Of a stretch of 64,000 nt of DNA, positions 59,011-64,000 are shown one piece after another (the first letter of the stretch is position 1; every line of letters begins with the position of its first letter). The notes under the pieces were generated by a model. It ran no database searches and was not told where the DNA came from. It worked only from the letters and a program-made list of their open reading frames with translations. Source of the stretch: Rhodoferax sp. (GTDB lineage Bacteria > Pseudomonadota > Gammaproteobacteria > Burkholderiales > Burkholderiaceae_C). The stretch spans positions 1 through 64,000 of the forward strand of contig JARLJH010000010.1 in the NCBI GenBank assembly GCA_031291305.1, in the 5' to 3' direction. The position numbers and the translations under genes were made by a program.

Positions 59011-59801
59011 TGGCCCACGGCGTTCCCATCAAATCGGTCGAGGAACTCGAAATGACGCGCCGGGCCGGTCGACTCGCCGCTGAGGTTCTCAGCATGATTG
59101 AGGCACACGTGGTGCCAGGTGTAAGCACGGAGACGCTTGATCACATTTGCCACGAGCACATCGTGAATGTTCAGGGCGCCATTCCAGCCAACATCGGGTA
59201 TCACGGGTATCCCAAGACCATCCTGACCTCCGTCAACCAGGTGGTTTGTCACGGCATTCCCTCGGCCAACAAGATTCTGAAGAAGGGCGACATCATCAAC
59301 ATTGATGTCGCCGTCATCAAGGATGGCTGGTTCGGCGACACCAGCCGCATGTACTTCGTCGGCGCCCCCAGTGTGTTAGCTCGGCGCCTGGTGGAGACAA
59401 CCTACGAAGCATTGCTGGACGGAATCAGGCAGGTTAAGCCGGGAGCAACTTTGGGCGATATTGGCCACGCCATCCAGTCGGTTGCTCAACGGGAGCATTT
59501 CAGCGTCGTGCGCGAATACTGCGGACACGGCATTGGGCAGGTCTACCACGATGAACCGCAAGTGCTTCACTACGGACGGCGCGGGGAAGGGCTCAAACTG
59601 GAGCCGGGGATGGTATTCACCATTGAGCCGATGCTCAATGCAGGCAAACGCGAAACCAAGGAATTGCCTGACGGATGGACCGTCGTCACAAAGGACAGGT
59701 CTTTATCCGCCCAGTGGGAGCACATGGTCGCGGTAACGCCTTTCGGTTATGAAGTGCTTACCCCTTGGTCGGACGCCACAGCTTCATACGTAGCGGTTTG
59801 A
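59010..59801 (+). CDS. map: Type I methionine aminopeptidase
   Basis: Removes N-terminal Met from nascent proteins. 263 residues with the full metal site: NIDVAVIKDGWFGDTSRMYF (two Asp), EYCGHGIGQVYHDEPQVLHYG (His), GMVFTIEPMLN (Glu) and WTVVTKDRSLSAQWEHMVAVT (Glu). The housekeeping map usually lies near rpsB/tsf, so this accessory-region copy is probably a second one; that cannot be checked from this window. One-base overlap with the ParD-like gene. It lacks the SH3-motif extension of longer forms. Confidence 0.93.
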   Translation: MAHGVPIKSVEELEMTRRAGRLAAEVLSMIEAHVVPGVSTETLDHICHEHIVNVQGAIPANIGYHGYPKTILTSVNQVVCHGIPSANKILKKGDIINIDVAVIKDGWFGDTSRMYFVGAPSVLARRLVETTYEALLDGIRQVKPGATLGDIGHAIQSVAQREHFSVVREYCGHGIGQVYHDEPQVLHYGRRGEGLKLEPGMVFTIEPMLNAGKRETKELPDGWTVVTKDRSLSAQWEHMVAVTPFGYEVLTPWSDATASYVAV

Positions 59802-60075
59802 CACCCAATCAGGGTGTGGCTCAGCTTTCGGCCGTTGTTCCTTGTGGGCTGGCAACCACGGGTTTAGGTCTTGCATTGCTCATCTGGAAGCCACGATTGG
59901 ATGCACGCACCCACTGCAAAACAGTAGTCAACTTCAGGCCCTTTGTGGAATCCTAGAGGCGATGCCGATTTGGTCCTCGCGGATCGTCTCATTTTGACCA
60001 CCAAGCCTATGCATAATTGCCTGGGGCGACCGCGCCTAGGAAAAGAATAAAGTTTGTCATCGCAGGGAGAGACTA

Positions 60076-60414
60076 ATGGCTCAGAAAAAGAAAAGCAGTC
60101 CAGCCGAGGACGTGATTAAACTGGTTGCCATGATGCCTTGGTGGGTCGGGTGCATGCTGGCAGTGGTGTTTTACAACATGATGCATCGTGTGGCCTCACA
60201 TGAAGTTGCCACGTTATTGGCGCCCGGCCAAGCGGTCGACTTCGTGACGCAAAGCATCTGGAAAGCGATGGCAACGGTTGGACAGTACCTGCTGCCCTTC
60301 CTCTGCCTGTGTGGCGCTGCAATGTCTGCCTATGGGTGTAGCAAGCGCCAGAAACTGTTGTCAGGTGTGGTGAATGCCGAGTCAACCGACGCGTTGAACG
60401 CCATGAGCTGGTAA
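60076..60414 (+). pseudogene. Truncated two-helix Mrr-type restriction endonuclease homologue
   Basis: 112 residues: MAQKKKSSPAEDVIKLVAMMPWWVGCMLAVVFY..., two membrane helices (about 24-42 and 70-90), ending DALNAMSW at a TAA. Beyond the stop the same frame continues EFELLVGEGFRQHAASRIE, the start of the nuclease domain in full-length relatives (DALDxMSWREFE..LVGEAFR). It then loses similarity about 60 bases later, before the tRNA-Asn fragment. The gene thus has a premature stop and a missing catalytic domain. Confidence 0.72.
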
Positions 60415-60537
60415 GAATTTGAACTGTTGGTCGGCGAAGGCTTTCGTCAACACGCAGCGTCCCGAATTGAAAGATCGGGAGGAGGGCGAAACGTGATGGA
60501 GTTGTCACGTTTTCGTCACGGCTAGAAAGACAAAAGG
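60415..60537. pseudogene. Continuation of the Mrr-type relic past the stop
   Basis: Codons 60415-60468 still read EFELLVGEGFRQ. The following sequence to the tRNA fragment is unrelated; no other feature is seen. Confidence 0.5.
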
Positions 60538-60563
60538 CCTGCACTTACGTGCAAGCCTTTGAA
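60538..60563 (-). terminator. Hairpin downstream of the tRNA-Asn 3' end
   Basis: On the minus strand AAAGGCTTGCAC-GTAA-GTGCAGGCCTTTT forms a hairpin with a short T-run. It is presumably the original terminator of the tRNA-Asn gene. Confidence 0.65.
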
Positions 60564-60568
60564 TCTTT

Positions 60569-60614
60569 TGGCTCCTCGACCTGGGCTCGAACCAGGGACC
60601 TACGGATTAACAGT
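60569..60614 (-). other. Attachment site: 3' fragment of tRNA-Asn
   Basis: On the minus strand the sequence runs from the anticodon loop CTGTTAA through ATCCGTAGGTCCCTGG, TTCGAGCCCAGG and TCGAGGA to GCCA. This is the 3' half of tRNA-Asn (anticodon GTT) including CCA. The 5' half is absent; homology ends at the anticodon loop where the integrase-side DNA begins. This is the usual product of integration into a tRNA 3' end. The intact gene should lie at the far end of the element, beyond 64,000. Confidence 0.85.
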
Positions 60615-60782
60615 GACCTGAGAAGCTGCATATACTTATCCGAAGGTATCGCACAACTTCCAAGTTTGTCAAGTATATCAACATGTTACGGTTGATTCCT
60701 ATCCTAAATTGTCCTACACTATCAATCTTTAGCCAGCAATCAATTGCAACATCGATTGCAACAAGATTCCGTAAGGTCGTCT

Positions 60783-62225
60783 ATGGCAACATCATCAACG
60801 TCACTCAAACGCACCCCTGGTAAGTCGCTGACAACTGCAGCTATTGCGGCTATGAAGCCCGGACAGCTTCTGTCGGATGGCGGTATCGGAACGGGGGCAG
60901 GGCGGCTCAAAATCCGCAAGCGAATCACCAAAACCGGGGCTGTGTCTGAATGGCTTTTTATCTACTGGAGTACCGAGAGCGGGAAGCGGGTCACCATCGG
61001 TCTGAAGGAGAAAGGCTGTAGGTATAGCACCAAAGAGCAGGAAGGGTTTCTGACAATCGCGCAGGCCAGGGAGCTGGCGCGCAAGCTTCAGTCCGACGTG
61101 AAGGCGGGCTTGGAGCCCATGAAGCAGCGAGAACTGGATAAGGCGGCAACCCAGAAGATTCAGTCCACTGCAATCAGCAAGCTCAAGGATTCCCAGGCAA
61201 AGACTTTGGTCACACTGATGGATGCGTACGTGGCGTCGTTACAAGCCAAGGGCAAGGCCGAATCCGCCTATGACGTGGCCAACATGGTTCGGAACCACAT
61301 CAGCATTGCATTTCCGGCATTGGCATCCGCCCCCGCTGCAGAAATTGGCGCTGTCGACGTGGCAAAAATATTGGCTCGGCTGGTGGGGCCTGATGCGGCG
61401 GTTAAAAAGGGGCGTACGGCGTTAAAGCTTCGTTCGTACATGGCGGCTGCCTTTAAGTTGGCGATGGGCGCTGAGCTTGATCCCATGGCTCCGGGGGCCG
61501 CTGCCGGATTTGAACTTAAGCTGAACCCTGCCGCAGCAGTTCCAGCGACCAAGATGGCGGCACATTTCCAAACTGCAGGTGAGCGTATCCTGTCGGTCGA
61601 AGAGCTTCGTCATTATTTAATCCGGCTGGAGTCACTGCCTTCGCCGGTGCACCGCCTTGCGCTGGAACTTCAAATACTGTCCGGGGGGCAGCGAATGCAG
61701 CAGATGCTTCGCTTGACGCGTGCGGACGTCACTGCAGAAACGTTCACGCTATTTGATCCGAAGGGGAAGCGAGCCCAGCCGCGAACGCATGTCTTGCCGT
61801 TGCTGCCGGAGCTCAGTGCACGGATCGCGCAACTGAAGGAATTCAGCCCGGTCAGTGAGCGCAATGTGAGGGGGTACATATTTGCCAGCACGGGTGGCTC
61901 CATCATTAACCCGGAAACGCTTTCCGGTGTGGTGCATCAGATCAGCAAGGCCATGCTCGCCGCCAATGAGTCAGTCATACCATTCAGGGGAGGCGACATT
62001 CGCCGGACTTGCGAGACGCTGATGGCAGGGACCTTGAACATCTCTAAAGACACCAGGGCGCAATTGCTAAGTCATGGTATATCTGGGGTACAGGACAAGG
62101 TGTACGACAAAAGCAACCACCTAAAAACCAAGACGGCAGCGTTGCGAGCGTGGATTGACTATCTAACCACAGTGCGCACGGGTGAAATTCCAGCCACAAA
62201 TGTTGTGTCGCTCAAGGCGGCATGA
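60783..62225 (+). CDS. Tyrosine site-specific recombinase (phage/island integrase)
   Basis: 480 residues from ATG 60783 (AAGG upstream). An N-terminal arm-binding domain (DUF4102-like: KTGAVSEWLFIYWSTESGKRVTIGL) is followed by a SAM-like core-binding domain (about 140-240) and a catalytic domain. Visible residues are Arg304 (LSGGQRMQQML), Arg407 (GGDIRRT), His431 (LLSHGIS) and the Tyr441 nucleophile (DKVYDKS). Where most family members have His three residues before the second Arg, Gly404 stands instead. It sits next to the tRNA-Asn att site, so it most likely targets tRNA-Asn. Confidence 0.92.
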   Translation: MATSSTSLKRTPGKSLTTAAIAAMKPGQLLSDGGIGTGAGRLKIRKRITKTGAVSEWLFIYWSTESGKRVTIGLKEKGCRYSTKEQEGFLTIAQARELARKLQSDVKAGLEPMKQRELDKAATQKIQSTAISKLKDSQAKTLVTLMDAYVASLQAKGKAESAYDVANMVRNHISIAFPALASAPAAEIGAVDVAKILARLVGPDAAVKKGRTALKLRSYMAAAFKLAMGAELDPMAPGAAAGFELKLNPAAAVPATKMAAHFQTAGERILSVEELRHYLIRLESLPSPVHRLALELQILSGGQRMQQMLRLTRADVTAETFTLFDPKGKRAQPRTHVLPLLPELSARIAQLKEFSPVSERNVRGYIFASTGGSIINPETLSGVVHQISKAMLAANESVIPFRGGDIRRTCETLMAGTLNISKDTRAQLLSHGISGVQDKVYDKSNHLKTKTAALRAWIDYLTTVRTGEIPATNVVSLKAA

Positions 62226-62326
62226 GCGAGTAATTAGTGCAATATTATTCGTTTGTCAAGTGAGTATCTTTTTCTGTTGCATTCGTATCTAAAACGGTGT
62301 AAGATCACATAATCCCGCGTCAAGGA

Positions 62327-62400
62327 GTGATGGGTGAATCAATCTGACTTAGATTGATCACAACGGGACCAGCAACTGCATTTTGTTGGTCTTTCATCAC
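62327..62400 (+). ncRNA. Structured RNA between integrase and alpA-like gene (int-alpA motif-like)
   Basis: An outer stem GTGATG/CATCAC (62327-62332 with 62395-62400) encloses two hairpins: TCAATCT-GACTT-AGATTGA (62339-62357) and GACCAGCAA-CTGCATT-TTGTTGGTC (62367-62391). This forms a three-way junction. Its location between an integrase and an alpA gene is that described for the int-alpA RNA motif. The match to that family rests on position and general shape, not on a covariance search. Confidence 0.6.
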
Positions 62401-62414
62401 TCTCTGAGGGGTAA

Positions 62415-62442
62415 TGCAGTACTCCTAATATGGAGTACTGCA
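62415..62442. promoter_or_regulatory. Perfect 11-bp palindrome covering the alpA-like ribosome binding site
   Basis: TGCAGTACTCC-TAATAT-GGAGTACTGCA. The right arm supplies GGAG seven bases before the ATG, and its last A is the first base of that ATG (62442). It can act as an operator or as an RNA hairpin hiding the ribosome binding site. Confidence 0.75.
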
Positions 62443-62696
62443 TGGCAATCAAATTTCCTGATTCTAAAAAACCGACACGTGGACACAGCAAGTGTTTGCC
62501 TTTGCCGGATTTGTCATCTCCTGGTCGCCTTCGAGTCGGTCACCTCAGGACCGCATATGGGATTAGTCATTCCAGTGTTTATACCTATTTGCGACGCAAC
62601 TGGATTCCTGCGCCTGACGGGAAAATTGGTTCTCGACCTTATTGGCTAACAAGCACCATCCGAGAAGACCTTGAGAAGAAGGTGCAACTCGATTGA
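62442..62696 (+). CDS. AlpA-like excisionase/regulator (HTH protein)
   Basis: 84 residues: MAIKFPDSKKPTRGHSKCLPLPDLSSPGRLRVGHLRTAYGISHSSVYTYLRRNWIPAPDGKIGSRPYWLTSTIREDLE. The core LRTAYGISHSSVYTYLRRNWIPAPD..GSRPYW is the AlpA/MerR-like winged helix used by phage and island excisionases. Position after the integrase supports this. An ATG at 62430 within the palindrome is possible but lacks a ribosome binding site. It may control excision and integrase expression. Confidence 0.82.
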   Translation: MAIKFPDSKKPTRGHSKCLPLPDLSSPGRLRVGHLRTAYGISHSSVYTYLRRNWIPAPDGKIGSRPYWLTSTIREDLEKKVQLD

Positions 62697-62849
62697 TCTC
62701 AAAGTGCGGAGTTTCCAATAACCACTTAGCGCATCGATTTCCATTTTGCGTTAGGCAGGTTTTGGAAGCTCAGCAGTTTGTGAATGCAATTAGGCCGTCC
62801 TACTAGTAAGCCTGTAGGATGGATTGTCTGGAGCGCCTAGGAGTGGCAT

Positions 62850-63776
62850 ATGGCAGTAGAAGTGTGGAGGCACCTGTTAGTAGACAGGATTGCAATCACG
62901 GTAACCATGAAAAGCTTGGATCTATACAAGTTCGCACTGAGTCAACTTTACGGTCTCGTCGACATTCAGAAAGATCTTCTTCCATTAGGACGAATATTTG
63001 TCAGAAAGGAAGAGTATTGCACCCGTCTGGACTACTACCCCGAATACAAAATGAAGCAAACCCGACGCTGCATAGCAAACATCACTGTCGGTTCAAATGT
63101 ACTTTTTGGGAAAGGCGGTGTTCACCGGTATTTCAAACTTACACTGTATCCGTCGCAGTTTCAGGGTGAAGATTTCGATAGATTCAAATCGGTTCTCGAA
63201 GATCACCTGCCAGATTTTAATTACAAGCGCCTTCACATGTATGGAAAAGTGAATTACCTGGAACTAGCTTTAGACTCTTTGACGCACCCCAATCACACAT
63301 TTTTACCTTACCAAAAATACGTCAATATATCTCAGATATACCCCGAGACGGATGGGACTATGGGAACGACTTATATCTGCAGCGAAGAAGGAAATCAACG
63401 ATTTCGAATTTATGATAAGCGGCGACAACTTCACGACAAAGGGAGCGCGCAGCACACCAAGGGTCTCCCTCATACGCGTATTGAGCTTGTTTTGCGCCGT
63501 ACGGGCATGACGGCTTCTGAACTTACCTCACTGGAGAATGGGTTCGCCAAGCTGCGAATTTCTGATCTCACTAAGGCGAAAAATTATTCGACTGACCCTG
63601 TCTGGCAAGCTTTCTTGGCTGCCTGTCTGGTGCATGGTGTGCCAGATTCTTTAAAATCTTTCCCCATGCAACGAAAGAAGTACTTGGCTGTCTTGGATTC
63701 GTTTCCAGTATCGTGGTGGCACCCGGAAACAAAGTGGCTGCAGTTACCTAATGCGCTCAAACGTATTGAGCCTTAA
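62850..63776 (+). CDS. Rep_trans-like replication initiator
   Basis: 308 residues; AGGAG precedes ATG 62850. Features in order: RIAITVTMKS near the start, KVNYLELALDSLTHPN (about 131, strand with the conserved D), TYICSEEGNQRFRIYDKRRQLHDKG (about 174-198), and LPHTRIELVLRRTGM (about 207). The YIxS..R.RxYDK and RxEL pattern matches rolling-circle initiators of the Rep_trans type from small plasmids and filamentous phages. The catalytic Tyr cannot be assigned with certainty. No phage structural gene is visible before the window ends. Confidence 0.65.
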   Translation: MAVEVWRHLLVDRIAITVTMKSLDLYKFALSQLYGLVDIQKDLLPLGRIFVRKEEYCTRLDYYPEYKMKQTRRCIANITVGSNVLFGKGGVHRYFKLTLYPSQFQGEDFDRFKSVLEDHLPDFNYKRLHMYGKVNYLELALDSLTHPNHTFLPYQKYVNISQIYPETDGTMGTTYICSEEGNQRFRIYDKRRQLHDKGSAQHTKGLPHTRIELVLRRTGMTASELTSLENGFAKLRISDLTKAKNYSTDPVWQAFLAACLVHGVPDSLKSFPMQRKKYLAVLDSFPVSWWHPETKWLQLPNALKRIEP

Positions 63777-64000
63777 TTGCAATTTGACTTTGGTAGATCA
63801 CCATTACCCGCACCGAGTTTTACTGGCGATAAAGTTGTGTTATTGCTACCATTCAAAACGCCTTTGCTGCAATCAATTGCAAAGTGGGATCTCCCTTTGG
63901 TCGTTCAATGTTTGTTGGTGTCCTGGTTACTAAAATGTTCACTGCCAATTTCACCGTTAATCAGGTCGTTAACGTTATCTACATATATTGACAAACTCGT
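63777..64000. other. Non-coding end of the window inside the element
   Basis: AT-rich, 224 bases, no gene seen. GCAATCAATTGCAA at 63869 repeats the 14-mer at 60736 just upstream of the integrase. TTGACAAAC at 63989 is the inverse of GTTTGTCAA found at 60664 and 62251. Confidence 0.5.

Larger units (their letters stand above)
60569..64000 (+). mobile_element. Left part of an integrative element at tRNA-Asn
   Basis: Bounded on the left by the tRNA-Asn fragment and open to the right at the window edge. It contains a tyrosine integrase, a structured RNA, an AlpA-like HTH gene and a Rep_trans-like initiator. Base composition becomes AT-richer after 62.2 kb than in the chromosome upstream. It resembles an integrated plasmid or satellite. 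Size and cargo are unknown. Confidence 0.75.

Overview
The window looks like chromosomal DNA of a betaproteobacterium, most likely a Comamonadaceae (Rhodoferax-like) member. Support comes from the gene orders exbB-exbD-lpxK-Trm112-kdsB-adk, trxA-rho-rpmE2 and ffs/dnaX-ebfC-recR, from an Azospirillum-type phenylpyruvate decarboxylase, from PHA-associated genes (phasin, 3-hydroxybutyryl-CoA dehydrogenase), and from many copies of one short palindromic repeat scattered between and inside genes. No database search was run; all family calls come from recognisable motifs and overall sequence resemblance.

Layout. 0-4.3 kb: a fragment of an EAL-domain gene, then a minus-strand operon for a TonB-energising ExbBD pair and lipid A/Kdo synthesis, ending in adk. 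4.6-9.6 kb: xseA, sodB, a DUF192 protein, icd and a short Ppx/GppA phosphatase. 9.6-16.4 kb: a complete phosphate regulon pstSCAB-phoU-phoB-phoR, headed by a three-repeat Pho box. 16.4-23.8 kb: a multi-pass glycosyltransferase-like protein, trxA-rho-rpmE2, a HI0933-like flavoprotein, a CoA-transferase and queC. 23.8-31.7 kb: 4.5S RNA, a long imperfect inverted repeat, dnaX-ebfC-recR, mltD-gloB, a YafS-like methyltransferase and rnhA.

31.7-39 kb holds a sensory/aromatic amino-acid group: an sCache chemoreceptor behind a perfect FNR-type box, a tryptophanase, a second chemoreceptor with a c-type haem motif in its periplasmic domain, a broken LysE exporter and a phenylpyruvate/indolepyruvate decarboxylase. 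39-50 kb is mostly housekeeping and lipid/PHA metabolism (hbd, KAS III, dusC, clpSA, phasin, nitroreductase). 50-52.8 kb has hupB, tRNA-Val, ppiD and tRNA-His.

From about 52.8 kb the DNA becomes accessory: orphan small genes, a YeeE/YedE pair, a DUF4395 protein, a run of hairpins ending in a strong terminator (candidate structured RNA, 55.95-56.2 kb), an IS5-family remnant, a translationally coupled ParD-like antitoxin plus second methionine aminopeptidase, and a truncated Mrr-type membrane nuclease. At 60,569 a 3' fragment of tRNA-Asn marks the left end of an integrated element that runs off the window. It carries a tyrosine integrase, a structured RNA resembling the int-alpA motif, an AlpA-like HTH gene whose start and ribosome binding site sit in a perfect palindrome, and a Rep_trans-like replication initiator.

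The strongest candidates for something little described are the ParD-like/MetAP pair, the tRNA-Asn element with its RNA and palindrome controls, the multi-hairpin RNA at 56 kb, and the dispersed repeat that has been accommodated in frame inside xseA, dnaX and a methyltransferase gene.
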